Part shown: piece after piece, positions 1 to 11,299 of the stretch | How positions within the stretch are numbered: the stretch's first letter is position 1 | How the letters are laid out: every line of letters starts with the position of its first letter | Assembly (NCBI GenBank): GCA_948146395.1 | Contig: OX411559.1 | Span: forward strand, 28,178,708 to 28,242,707 | DNA: 64,000 nt | Source: Fragum whitleyi | Lineage: Eukaryota > Mollusca > Bivalvia > Cardiida > Cardiidae | Direction of reading: 5' to 3' | Program-made: the position numbers and the translations under genes | Notes under the pieces: model-generated | Databases searched by the model: none | Seen by the model: the letters and a program-made list of their open reading frames with translations, nothing else | Told to the model about the DNA's origin: nothing

Positions 1-989
1 GAACCTTATTTCATTCAAAAGTTTGTAGATTTACGAATAAAACTTTTCGATTTTAATTACTCGCTGATTAAATTTGACAGTTTCAATAAAACCACCATAA
101 CTCCATCTCTCCGATTAGAATGGAATTAACAAGAAACTATTGTAAGTACTTATACAAACATGTCATATACTAATGGTTTTGAGTGAAGGTTTTTTTACAA
201 GTTGTTGAGAATTTTGGACATCTTCGTAAGACTCAGCTGTAGGAAAAGGTATTTGGAATTCTCGTGTGTAGAATACATAAAAAGTACGTGGTTTTGATCA
301 AAGGGTGCTTAGAAGGCATTCAAAAGTGGAAAGGCATTACACAGTATTAACCGGAAGTTGACAGAAACAGAAGTTATAATTTCGCCCATGATTATGAAAA
401 AGTCAACCAAATTGAATAAATCTTGAGGATTGCATTGATGACATGTTTGTTTTTAAGAAATAGGGTGCGTGCTCAAACGCTAAAAGTATTTGTTGCAAAT
501 TTCGAAATTAAAGGTCGACTTCAAATACGCATACTCAGTGCATACGTCAGCGAAAGGGTCACTTAATTTTCTTACTGAATATTCATTCACCTGGTCTTGA
601 AATAAATTGCAATTTAAATTTGATCACATAAGATTGGTTTCATTATTAAAGTCTCATACATTTAAGTGGTAATTCTAAATACCATACGCTAAAGTTAGTG
701 CCAATTGTATAAATCGGTACTAAAATTATTTTCAGTTACTCGTTAAAAAATCCATTCTTTTTTTGACAGTTACCTCTCAAAAAGTTCTATGTCATATTTG
801 AAAACTAAAATAATTATTTATCGATCTAGATGTAGACTTTTAATCCAATGGATATTGATTCGTAATTCGATATCTTTTTCATTTAGTTTTTAAGTAAAAC
901 AAGTTAACAACTTCTGATCAAGTCAAACGTTTTCGATGGTAATTTCACTTGTTGTTTAACTTTGGAGTCGATTCTTAAATACAACCATC
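1..989. other. AT-rich stretch, nothing identified
   Basis: No long open frame, repeat structure or RNA gene was recognised here. An ACCGGAAGT (ETS-type) word occurs near 351, but a single 9-mer is expected by chance at about this rate. Confidence 0.4.
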
Positions 990-1080
990 TTTTCGTCGGG
1001 TAATTTACTCCTACAAAATAGGTTTATTATTTACGATCGATTACTTTCGTTGGTGGGATGGAACTACTAGGAACAAAACG
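990..1080 (+). repeat. Dispersed repeat, copy 1 of an inverted pair
   Basis: This segment matches the reverse complement of 3451-3550. Two blocks are shared almost exactly: GTAATTTACTCCTACAAAA and GGTTTATTATTTACGATCGA, followed by a diverged block with CTACTAG and ACAAAACGTA. The partner carries about 8 extra bases (GGCCACA region) between the two blocks. The identity of the family is unknown. Two copies of the same element in opposite orientation, 2.4 kb apart, is the simplest reading. Confidence 0.7.
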
Positions 1081-1089
1081 TAACAAGGG

Positions 1090-2003
1090 ACAAAATAATT
1101 AATGAAAAGTCTCTACATCGTTGAAGATGAAGTCAATCAAATATCCAAGCCAATGTTTTAGATCCCCTTTCAGAATCACAACGATACAATTTATATGTTG
1201 CTTTGAGGATATGCGTTAAGTATTGAACACAAGACAGGTCTTACTTCTAATGAAATTGAGGGATTTGTTACTTTTTTAAGTCAATTTCTTTTTTTGAATT
1301 ACTTGTTCATGCTTAAATCAGCAGATCTTGTAAATCAAGCTTAGCCACACATGTTGAATACTTGGTAATATCAATATCAATCGACTGATTTGTGAAACTT
1401 TATCTGATAATGAGAACTTGTGTAGCATTTTGGTTAAATATATTAAAAACCACAATATTGTGTCCAAACATATAATATTTTATGCCAGTCAGTTGCAGTG
1501 GTGAAGTGTTAAGTAATAACAAGAAGCCAATAACCAGTCGTCGATCAAACGGAACCTGTCAGTTGAAGAAAATGTACGTAGCCAATGAAATTAAAGGAAA
1601 TTGACTAAAAACAAAAATTCTATCTTTGTTCGTTCTTGGATGAAATAATCCAAAACTTAAAAAAAGTAAGTCAAATTTCAGGGTTTGTTTCAAGGTAACG
1701 CCATAATGCCATATTCACGGACATGTATATTAATAGAATTTTCAAAAATTGCCGCTCAAAAAGCAATATTAAAAATTACGAATCAATTCAGAAAGTAGGT
1801 CAAATGTCAAGGGTTCAATACATTGCCAGAATAAATGTAATTCTTAATTTACAATATATATATTGTTTTTCATTTAATCATGTTTTAACCTATATGTCAG
1901 AGGCCAATATCAAAGATTAGGCAAATGGGAGAATCAATAAGATTCAACCAGCAATAGTTATTTTTATTTATTTTTATCTGAATAAAACCTTAACGTTTAG
2001 AAT
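1090..2003. other. AT-rich stretch, nothing identified
   Basis: No supported gene. The one open frame (65 codons at 1723-1920) has no recognisable features and lies in sequence of ordinary composition. Confidence 0.4.
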
Positions 2004-2231
2004 TTAAGGTAGACAACCCCTAATGAAAATGAAATCGGCTCGCTTGCGAACAGTTCTTGAAAACGTATGATTTATAGGCACTTCCGGCATTTAAGAACCT
2101 AAAGACGAAATCAAAGACGAAATTTCTACGTCATTATCTTCTGTATGAAATTTAGAAGACAAATGCATCATACGATAGAACACGATTTATTTCAAACTCT
2201 ACGTTTATGCATGAGGGGTGAACTACCTTAA
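2004..2231. mobile_element. TTAA-flanked MITE (piggyBac-like ends)
   Basis: TTAA at 2004-2007 and at 2228-2231 bracket a ~220-bp segment whose ends are inverted: left GGTAGACAACCCCTAAT, right (reverse complement) GGTAGTTCACCCCTCAT, 13 of 17 matching. A TTAA target duplication with short TIRs is the hallmark of piggyBac-superfamily non-autonomous elements. The interior has no coding capacity. The same terminal TTAAGGTAG is seen in the element at 26231-26376. The superfamily call is inferred from ends only. Confidence 0.65.
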
Positions 2232-2399
2232 AAAGTGGTTTCATGGTCAAGGTTAAAGGTTAAATTTAATTCCAGGTGAAATCCACATTGTATTATCCTT
2301 TTTTATATTAACGGGAGACGGCCATATTCTCATCTTATGAATGACTAACAATATCGTTAAATGTACACGAAAAACTTATTGTGTTTTAGCATGTAAATT

Positions 2400-2474
2400 G
2401 CAATTCAAAATAATTGACACGTCCGCAAAGCAAAGGTTCAGGCCAGCCTGTGCATCCGCATAGTCAGACCAGTC
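2400..2474 (-). repeat. Dispersed repeat B, minus copy
   Basis: The reverse complement contains GGTCTGACTATGCGGATGCA, then CAGGCTGG and CTTTGCTTTGCGGA. It aligns with plus-strand 3951-4020, which reads GGTCAGACTTTACGAATGCA, then CAGGCTGG and TTGCTTTGCGCA. These are diverged copies of one dispersed family in opposite orientation. No coding potential is visible and the family is unidentified. Confidence 0.6.
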
Positions 2475-3450
2475 TTCAATTTACCTTCGGTCAACACATA
2501 ACATATATATTTTAACACTATTTTCTTATATAAAACATTAAGATACAGTTCTCCCATATATTTTTATTGAGTTTGATCGTCTGGACATCGCTTTATGCAT
2601 GTCGCGTCTGAAAATATGCCAATTTAACCAACCATTTAATAGCGGAAATAAGTTTAAACGTCCCGTTCTCAGACATTCTTATCTAGGATTTGTTGTTGAT
2701 AAATGCTGTTAAGGGGAATTATTTTCTATTTATCACCGCATGAATGCATTCTGTACCACAAAAATCGATACAATTCTGCAGAGAAATCGGATTTCAAGTT
2801 TTGATAAATTCAGGAAGCCATGACCCAGAAATTTATCAAATATAATATTGGTTTCCGGACAATTTCGCGTTATTTTGTCTGATCCCTATTTCGCACTGCA
2901 CAATGATATAGTTTTCACATGGTCAAAGAGGACAAAATAAAAGATCCTGTTGAATGATTCTTCAAATATAAACCAGGTAGAGTTTTTACGATCTAGCAAC
3001 ATTACTTCAGTTGGTGGTTTTCAAATCAGGGCACGTATGTTAACTGCTGTTTGACTATGACTTATTTTTTGTAGACGGTTAGATAGGGGTTGACGGTTGT
3101 CTAGGGTATATTAAAGCAGGATGAATACTTGTTTATCAAGCAGTTTTTGACGAGGCTCTGTTCTTCATGGTCTGTATAGATAGCTGTCCCTGATCCGCGT
3201 GGATTATTGACAGAATATGAAATTACTTTACAAGATAATTATTTTCTTAGTCAGAATCAGGTAAATGATATGGTTGAATCGGAATATTAAGAATTTGAAG
3301 AAGTCAACTAGTACAAAACAAAGAAAGAAGCAAAGTATGTCTGAAAAAGGAGGCATGTCATCTGTAAAAATGCCATATTCTAGAAATCAATCTACAAAGT
3401 TGTTATCCCATTTACAGATTTCTCTAAATTAATCACGATTCCCCGAAGAG
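2475..3450. other. AT-rich stretch, nothing identified
   Basis: No gene or clear repeat boundary was seen. It lies between repeat copies and may include unrecognised old repeat sequence. Confidence 0.35.
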
Positions 3451-3550
3451 TACGTTTTGTATCTAGTATGTTCATCAACGTAAGTAATCGATCGTAAATA
3501 ATAAACCTATTGTGGCCTTTTTGTAGGAGTAAATTACCTGATGAACTTTT
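3451..3550 (-). repeat. Dispersed repeat, copy 2 of an inverted pair
   Basis: Reverse-complement partner of 990-1080 (see that entry). On the minus strand it reads GTAATTTACTCCTACAAAA, a short insertion, then GGTTTATTATTTACGATCGA and ACAAAACGTA. Confidence 0.7.
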
Positions 3551-3950
3551 CTGCTTCATCGATTTATTTGGTAAATGGAATGAAATTGGTTTCTTGTTCT
3601 ATAGTGTCGGCTTGTTAATGTAATTGAAAATATCTTCAAAGATTTTGTGTGTGTGTGTATTTTTTTTAAAGATATATTTACCGAAATATTGTATCATGAG
3701 AGCGAATTCAGTCCATTTTTGATAGATATATAACCATATAATGTAAAAGCTACTCAAGTAGGCTTTGGCTGTGGTACTACTTAGTAATAGTAATCGCAGT
3801 ACTACAAAATGAGAAATGAGCATGTGCGTGACATTTCATTGCCAACAATTTAAATTTTCGTGAGGCGCAAACACTGAGCAGCCACATACTTTAAATTTAA
3901 AGTTATCTGATGGTCTACAAATACTTTTCTATCTACTAAATGCGTAGACT

Positions 3951-4020
3951 TTGGTCAGACTTTACGAATGCACAGGCTGGTTAGAGTAATTGCTTTGCGC
4001 ATATTGAAATTGTTGGAATT
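3951..4020 (+). repeat. Dispersed repeat B, plus copy
   Basis: Plus-strand partner of 2400-2474, sharing GGTCxGACT, AATGCACAGGCTGG and GCTTTGCG. Divergence is high enough that the exact ends are uncertain. Confidence 0.55.
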
Positions 4021-4524
4021 CTCACGCATAGACTCAAATATAATTTTCGCGATGATAACGTCTTTGTTATTTCCCTTTAAGTAAATTATGTCATTATAAC
4101 ACGATCAAAATTCTTAAAATAATTTTATTACCCTTTTCTAGGTGTGAAATAATTTTATAGCCTTTTGGTGGAAGTAAAAGATATTGAACAAGTAGTGATA
4201 TTGACGCTGGGAGAATTTCACGGAAAGCGAAGCGTTTCATTTAGCACGTGGGTTAAAATCATCAATCCATCAAAAACATCAACGTTCCCGCTAAAGATGA
4301 CGTTAAGTAAAAATTGGACGGAGCTATGTATAAACACAGTTAAGCACATGACATATGAATTCTATTTCGAATAAAGTTCCATGTAATTTCTTCTTATTTC
4401 ATATATATGCGTTTTACACGATCGTGTTATAATTATTATTAGATGGATAGTGCAAGTGCCCTACTTTACAAATCCGAATGTTCTCGTCCCTCACCATCTC
4501 CTGTGTCTGTATAATCGGCCCTGT

Positions 4525-4690
4525 TTTCAGGATTACAAAACGGCGCAGTGTTTCTCAATTATACCCCGCTTTGCACGTACACATGCGTGCAAAGCGGGGT
4601 ATAATTGGCAAACACATACACGTGCAAAGCGGGGTATAATTGGCAAACATTATGCACTTTTTGTCATCCTGAACGCAGGGCTGATTTGTG
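4525..4690. mobile_element. Foldback/MITE-like element with perfect 21-bp inverted arms
   Basis: The core is a perfect inverted repeat: the 21-bp arm at 4557-4577 (ending CCCCGCTTTGCACG) pairs with 4586-4606 (starting CGTGCAAAGCGGGG), leaving an 8-nt loop. The second arm is repeated directly, without change, at 4621-4641 (period 35). Inverted similarity extends outward: CAGGATTACAAAACGG on the left against TTTTTGTCATCCTGAA on the right. Related cores occur near 5645-5685, 55265-55300 and 56281-56320, so this is a dispersed family. No coding capacity. The transposon class is not determined. Confidence 0.65.
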
Positions 4691-4699
4691 ACGGGTATT

Positions 4700-5600
4700 A
4701 TCGAATTACAAAAAAAAACCGGTAATCATATGTGGGTCCCATTTGATAATTTTACAAAGCCTCGCTGTCTGTCCTTGTAAGCATGACTCGTTAAAAAAAT
4801 AATTAATTCATGACATCTTATTGATAGTTATTCTTCTGCACTTATATTGGAATAAAAACAATAGCAGACTGTTTTTCCTTCAATTACATGAAAAAGTCAC
4901 ATGGCCTTTTTTGTTGTTGTTGGTTGTTATTGGTTTGCTGATGTTTTTTATTTTGGGATGGTTTTTTTTAATTCTCAAAAGAAAAAGGATTCTTTAACTT
5001 ATCTTAAGAAGGGTCAAAGTCTGTAATAGTGTGTTACCACCGTAAAAATGGCAAATTCGTCCCTTGAAAAAGTATACAGTTATTTCATGGTGTTTCGTTC
5101 AATAGTTAAAACTATTGTCCCGAGATGGAGGGGTTGACGTCATCCCCGACACCATGCGTAATAGTATTTCACTGTTACATGAATCACCATAAAATTATTG
5201 TTTTCCATAACCTGATTATTTTTGAGTAAATATATAAGAAAATTCGGTTTTCAGATAAAAAATGATATGAGCGCGTCACGCCGCACGTGCTACATAATGA
5301 CGCCATGTTAGCTAGCGGGCAACAGTTAGGTCCATACTGTGCATGGAAGTATCAGTTCTATAAAGATCAGGTAATGATATATTCATACTGTGGGACAAAC
5401 TGCGTTATTAATTTGATACATGTGTAAGCTTAATTCAATAGTCTTTCAATGAGAATTAAATGCATTTCCTATACATGACTTAAATTATTTAAAACAATAG
5501 TATTACCAGGAAGCCGTTTTAGACGACATTTCTTCTATTTACGGATGGAGAATTCATCAAATATCATTTGTTAAAGAAAATAGACAGTAAGAGTTATCGC
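4700..5600. other. AT-rich stretch, nothing identified
   Basis: No supported gene, RNA or repeat. Composition is ordinary for the window. Confidence 0.35.
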
Positions 5601-5602
5601 CG

Positions 5603-5690
5603 AATCAGCCTCGCGTTCAGGATGGCAAAACGATGTAAACTGTTTGAAAATTAGACCCGCTCGAGCACATGCGTGCAAAGTGGGGTAAAT
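5603..5690 (+). repeat. Partial copy of the 4.5-kb foldback family
   Basis: Contains GTTCAGGATGGCAAAACG and, further on, GCACATGCGTGCAAAGTGGGG. Both are in the same order as in the element at 4525-4690, but the second hairpin arm is missing or decayed. Confidence 0.5.
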
Positions 5691-5699
5691 GAGGGTTGT

Positions 5700-8454
5700 T
5701 CGGAAATTTTGAGACAAAATGGATACTTTCTAGATGTGATCATTAAGATCAAAAGTATTTTTGTAAATATTGAACCTGATACTTTGTCTTTATGAAGACA
5801 AAACGTTTGTAGATCTAGATTAGTGTCGGGAACAATTTAAAATATCCATATGCAAGATCCAGGCACATCACGACGTAAATTTGCCAGCAGTTTGCTCTGT
5901 TTTGTCATCCTGGGGAAAGACAGGTCTTTATTATTAATTACATAAAACTCGCATACAATAAGCTGAGTTAGTGTATATCCAAAAGCGTCTAGACCTATTT
6001 CTTCCCTTGAATTTCTTGATCATTGTTAATTCAGGAGATTGCGTTAATTAATTTCTGTCACGCATTCAATTGTGGTTAAATCTTTCCAAAAGTTCTAGTC
6101 TTCTCGAATTATATCTATTGGTTTGTAGAATTGCCATTGGTCGTCACCCAAAGATGGGTCATCTAGAAAATAGAAACATCACTTGCTTTTCGTGAAAATA
6201 TGCAACCAGCATTATATTTCATGTCCATTTTAATCTTTCGGAACAATTTCCTTATATTTAGTCAAAAGCAGACTGAGTAAACATTTACGAACACGATTCG
6301 TTCACAATCTTTCTGACTACAAAAAAAATGATCTTATCGAAATTTAGATAAAGTTGGGTTAGCAATCATCTGTTTTAGAACAAGGATATTTGACTTTTAC
6401 ATTTTCTTTGTGTGATGGTATGAATAATGAAATGAACGTTAGCTGTTTGAAGAAAAATACAATATGCGATGTGAGCCGACGATGTATTTTCTAACCTCTA
6501 AGGTTTATCGGCTTATATAGCTGAATTGTTATGCACTATTTCGATTTTTTATCATATAATGTCCGCATGAGAATGAAATAAAATGAAATTTGATAATCGC
6601 AAATTTCATAATAAAAAAATCAAAAGGACTATATACTGCATTAACCAAGTTATCATCTGTTTGAAATTGATTTGCCAATAAATAACACCTGTAGACATGT
6701 GTTGTAGCTCCATATTAAATAGACTAAAGAACGATTTTTCTGATTCCAATGTATTCAATAATAAAATCATAAGCATTCTGGCGAATTTGTACATTTTACA
6801 ATATCTAAAATTATGTTTGACAATCTTAGATTGAATATCGTCTTTACAACAATTATTTTTTACCATTGAAATGTGTAATAACATGTCAAAAAATGGTAAT
6901 AATACTTCGTCTTAGTTTCGCAAATTTCGGCAGACTAGGATGAGACCAATCTGTTGGAAAAAACGGAGTTCCTGAAGTGAAACTGAAAGCGTCACTAGCG
7001 ACATATCAAAAATAAATACGTTAGGAAAACCCAAGATTTCACTACATCAATATGATAAATAAGAACAAAGACGGAAAGTAAAAACAATCGGTTAACAATA
7101 GAAAATGGCGGTTACGAATTTGTCTACACAACGTCTAGACGAATTACTTCCGGAACTGGGTTATCGTCTAATTAAGCCGAATTGAAATTCGATTTAAGTC
7201 AGTCACGCATACGGATGTCTGGAGGGGAGAAATTCCGCTGATCAAAACTTTGATTGTAAAGATAAACTAAATTAAATCCACATTTTTAAGATAAAGGCAA
7301 ATGAAAAACAATTGACCAAATTTCGGAAAACTATCACAAAGTGTTGCTAATGCTGAACGAATTTAAGCATTTTTCCGGGAGAAAAAACGTTCAGTAAGAT
7401 CCCTTTAAAGGTAACATCAATATGTCAAAATGTTTGTTGCAAGTAACTGGACGTCGCAATCAAAAGGCACGTTGTTTTTTTAAATTTTCCTTCATATAAC
7501 GTGTTGTAATTAAGTAGTAATTCACTTTTCGAGGGTTGGGTTTGAGTAGTTAGTATTATCATAATAATGCGCAGATATAGGTTCTACTGTGACGGTGTCT
7601 TTTAGGGAGTTCTTGGTTTATTTGGGTGTCATTTTGGAAGTTTTATGGTGATTTGTGTCTTACATCCTTGGAAACGTTTTCTACTGGTGTTTGTTAGAAA
7701 CAGATGAATATGTGAAACCAAATTAGAATACTGCATTAGGATCAAATCAAGTAATGCATGGCATTCCCTAAATTTCCCAGTGGAAATTAATTTGTTATCT
7801 GTTAGACTTGGTAAAGTTTTGCACAAACTAGAGAGTTCGTCAAATTAATGTGTAATAATCAGGAGTTTACTGCTTATGGCAAATTCGAGGGAACATTTAA
7901 TGCCCTTGGCCTAAAGTTATTTAATACTTTGATGTCAATAATATACGCTTTCAGGCGTTGAGTTCTTAAAAGATTCGAAAAGTAAATTCGGTCCTATGAC
8001 ATCCTGCATGCTTAAACAACATTTGTCAATAACTACATTGAAAACAATGATTCTTTTCAAATAGGGATGAGAATATTCCTAACTTAATGCGGCGAACAGC
8101 ACCAATAAATCGTGCATAAAAGTAACAAAAGTGTACAGTCCGATACACCAGTTTGTCAGATTTTATTTCCGCCGTAGTACCATACATGCGATATAATTTC
8201 TACCAGGATAGAGCGTAAATGTGCGTATCATGAAACAGAACTGAGACGGACATAAATATCAGGTGTCGCGTTATACATCGTGGTTATACTTCCGTCTGAA
8301 TAGATATCTTAATTCGTAGATTTAATGACATATTTTTCAAGAATTTAAAGCCGCCGATAGTTTTTTTTTTTGCTCCCAAATCTAAATCGTTAGCATATTG
8401 ATTTCGTCTTGTCTGTTTGTTCTATTGTTTGTTTGTCCTTGAATCTTTTATCTT
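5700..8454. other. Long AT-rich stretch, no gene recognised
   Basis: Minus-strand open frames at 6606-6884 and 7629-7826 show no family motif, no splice context and no compositional shift, so neither is called. This interval lies downstream of the membrane-protein exon on its coding strand and could contain intron sequence or short undetected exons of that gene. Confidence 0.35.
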
Positions 8455-9140
8455 AGCCATAACTTTTGTTTGTGAGGGGTATCGTCTTTATGTTTCACAA
8501 ATGTATTGATTGTGACATGACCTTTCAGTTGGTACCCCTTTCAGGGATACCACTCAAGGTCAAATATGTATAAAAATCTTTAACGGTGTCAATATCTGTG
8601 AAATTAAAAGTGATAAAGCCTTTATATGAGTATTGATTGAGACAATTCCTTTCAGTGAATGTCAAAGACATTCTTATAATTTCAAAATCAAAACTATAAC
8701 TTTTGTCATTACATCTCATTGATAAGTGGCACAGTCTTCTTTTTTTTCACAATTGTTTTATTTGTGACAAGATCTTTTGGTTGGTACCACTTTAATCGAC
8801 ATCGGTCTAGTTCATTTTTTAAGGTTAATTAAGTGTAAATTTCAGCCTTTCACATTGCCCATAACTTTGGAAGAATTAACAATCTAGGAGCTTCATATTC
8901 TATACAAGTATCGTTAGTTACAAGACCTGTTTATGAATATCAAACTTGAGGAAAGCTCAAGGTAATAATTCCAAGGCCTCTTTTTAATTCATCATAAAAC
9001 TTTTTTTTATACATTTTACACGTGTTGTGTTTGAAAAGCACTTTTTGTTGGTACAATTTTCAAGATGATCAGTCCAGGTCATGGTCATTACCAAAGGTCA
9101 ATATTCAATATTCTTTTTTTCTGGTAGTCTTTTGTCAATT
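8455..9140 (+). repeat. Old internally repeated element (~255-bp units, about 3)
   Basis: Diverged direct repeats are anchored by GTTGGTACC-type words at 8529, 8781 and 9048 (spacing about 252 and 267). Each is preceded by a TTGTGACA-AGA/TGACC-type phrase and by CATAACTTT words. The same style (CAAGGTCA, GGTACCA) is found in the element at 25395-25992, so this is probably an ancient relative. Open frames here (8525-8719, 9022-9255) are repeat-derived. Confidence 0.55.
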
Positions 9141-10565
9141 GAAATTGGTCGTTAACTTTAGGCAATTTCGGTCGTCTACTTACATTTGTCAAAACGGAAC
9201 AAGCAAATTATTTATCAGCCAAAAAAAATCTATTTTCGAGTTTTGCATCATGTAGCAGTCATTGAAACCGGTATTTCTACATTGCAAATAGTTCTCTTTA
9301 GCAAAACGTGTTTGTAACATAGCTCTGACTAAACTTTGAAGAAATTCCCGTCTGTGAAACGAGAAATACCGTCACGATCAGCGTAATTGTTGGTGTGGCA
9401 CGACAAAATATCATTAAAGTTGTATTTTTTATGCTTCTGAAACGATGGTCTGTCAAAAAAGCAATTACCAAAAACACGTATGAACCATGTTCTCGACGTT
9501 AAAGCATCCAATGGCCGTCGGCGGATATTGAGAGACTTTTACAACACCACATATTGAAATCCATTGCGTAAGTTAATATATTCCACCTTTTTTTCATTTT
9601 TTCGTTTAAGCGATTGAAATATAAGAAATAAGTCACTGCGAGGTATTCTACGAGTAATTAAAATCGTGCGTTATGACGTCAACTTAGTGTCAAGTATGTC
9701 AGAAATTCATATCTGACTTTTTCCAAAGCCTTTTCCGCACGGAACATTACATCAAGTTCCTGGGGTCTTCGATTTGTTAAATCCTAATTACCGAATTATC
9801 AATATCATTTTTAAAGCTTATTAGTTAATTCTAATCATAAGTCTTAACTGTTTTATTTAGATGATTCACATAATCATTTCAAAACCCGTCATGACACATA
9901 AGACTAGTAAACAACGTCTAGAGCAAAAATATGATTTTGAAGTTTGTTATTTAAAAAAAATGATAGCTAAAGGCGAAGAGGCGGAGAGAAAACTTGAATA
10001 CAATTTTAGTCTTTGAACAACTTTTAAAGTCTTTTACGAGAATTTCGACTAATCTAGTTCGGTAATTATGGACAAAATCCAAGACAGTGCTTTTAATTTT
10101 GATCCCAGAATGGTGTTAAAAAACTAAAATATGCTGTGAATTACACAGCTCTACTGATTTGTCAAAGAACGGTGGCTGGTTGTTGTGTTTAGAAATAGGG
10201 GTACATGTAACTACCTTTCAAAGGGCACCGTTTCTTGACTTTCAGGTAATCAGGAATTAATATTTTTACCTACTTTGCTTACGTAGAGACTCAATTATTG
10301 AGCCTCACAATAGAAACAGGTTCGCTTAGAGGTTTAGAAAGTCTACCAAAACTGAGTTTTGCGTTTTTTTAGTCCATCAGTGTTCTTTAGGTACGACTGT
10401 GTTTATACCGAAGGTGCAATAAGGCCGTGAAAGAGTTACGATTCAACCAAAATGTCGAACAACAAATCCTGTATTTAAGTTTAAAAGTTATCATGACTTA
10501 TAAACATTCAATTGCTCAGCAACTTTGGTAAAGAGTTATATAAAAAATTGACGAAAAGAAATATT
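9141..10565. other. Probable intron of the membrane-protein gene; no exon found
   Basis: This lies immediately 3' of the splice donor at 10566-10571 on the minus strand, so at least its upper part should be intronic. A 60-codon minus frame at 9329-9511 opens on a TTG, lacks a convincing acceptor and was not called. Confidence 0.4.
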
Positions 10566-10571
10566 ACTTAC
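10566..10571 (-). promoter_or_regulatory. 5' splice donor (GTAAGT)
   Basis: On the minus strand the sequence reads GCCG|GTAAGTAA, a full match to the metazoan donor consensus. It sits directly after the membrane helix codons, and the nominal stop TAA just downstream belongs to the intron. Confidence 0.75.
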
Positions 10572-11250
10572 CGGCAATGACTGTATAAATTATCACAATT
10601 ATAACAGATATGAGCAATGCTATTCCTATTGTCAAGAAAACAATGTTTAAAATTTTCTTCAAAATTCTATACTCCTGCGGATTACTTCCCGCCAAAATTA
10701 AATCAGCATTTGGATTTCCTTTCATGCGATCGTCCTGTAGACACCTGTATATCCGGTGCCATATTGTTTTCTTTTTCACTTTATGTTGTTTATTTCCTTC
10801 CGTATCCGTAATTACAACATCAATTCCACGCGGTTCCATTTCCGCATTGAGGCCAATATTATCACTCGCACCACTAAACTGAAATCCACTTGTTGCTTGC
10901 GCTGACACCCTGTCTATAACGGTTCTATTAATAGCACTATTGGAATTTTCTGAGTTGGAATAACCGCGCGTAGCGTTTGGTCCATTCATTAAAGCAGTTG
11001 GAAGCTTGTTGACATTTGTGCCCATGGCGTTTGATGCACTGTAAGTGTTTGGTTGGTATGGACGGGTTTTAATATCCGGTACAATGATACGGTTTTGATA
11101 ATACATGGCACTTCTAAGAACCGTTGTCGTTGGTGGCCGACCTGTGGATTTTGCACCACTTTGAGAGGAATTACTAGGAGAATTAAGGCTTTTTGTACTT
11201 GTTGCTTCACCCTTGGTAGGCCGTGGTTTCTTTTCCGCCTGAGCGCTCAT
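10572..11250 (-). CDS. First coding exon of a single-pass membrane protein (partial gene)
   Basis: ATG at 11250 (G at -3) opens 226 complete codons plus one base; translation then meets a consensus donor GTAAGT at 10571-10566, giving a phase-1 intron. No signal peptide is visible. Residues 1-150 are Ser/Asn/Thr/Pro-rich and low-complexity. Residues 157-166 are basic (KVKKK...HR). Residues ~200-226 form one long hydrophobic helix (ILNIVFLTIGIALLISVIIV...), preceded by KK. The layout suggests a type II protein (N-terminus cytosolic) whose outside domain is encoded by later exons at lower coordinates. Phase-1 introns commonly border extracellular modules, but a tail-anchored product is also possible. 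A pyrimidine-rich tract ending in CAG at 11281, 30 bases before the ATG, could be an acceptor for a 5'UTR intron. The family is not recognised. It is the only frame here combining protein-like composition, a good start and a splice site. Confidence 0.8.
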
Positions 11251-11280
11251 AGCTGGAAACTATTCTTTTTTTCTGGTACA

Positions 11281-11292
11281 CTGAAAAGATAA
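11281..11292 (-). promoter_or_regulatory. Possible 3' splice acceptor in the 5'UTR
   Basis: The minus strand reads TTATCTTTTCAG|TGTACC, a short pyrimidine tract plus CAG, 30 bases upstream of the ATG at 11250. If used, the transcript has at least one untranslated exon at higher coordinates. Otherwise the transcription start is nearby. Confidence 0.35.
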
Positions 11293-11299
11293 TCATAAC

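Noticed and set aside
9329..9511. 60-codon minus frame as a possible downstream exon of the membrane-protein gene
   Set aside because: It opens on TTG, no good acceptor precedes it, an in-frame stop lies shortly upstream, and no domain is recognisable.
10610..11292. Three further frames overlapping the membrane-protein exon (plus 10610-10882, plus 11053-11292, minus 10989-11210)
   Set aside because: Shadow frames of the supported minus-strand exon; lower-quality composition, no splice agreement.
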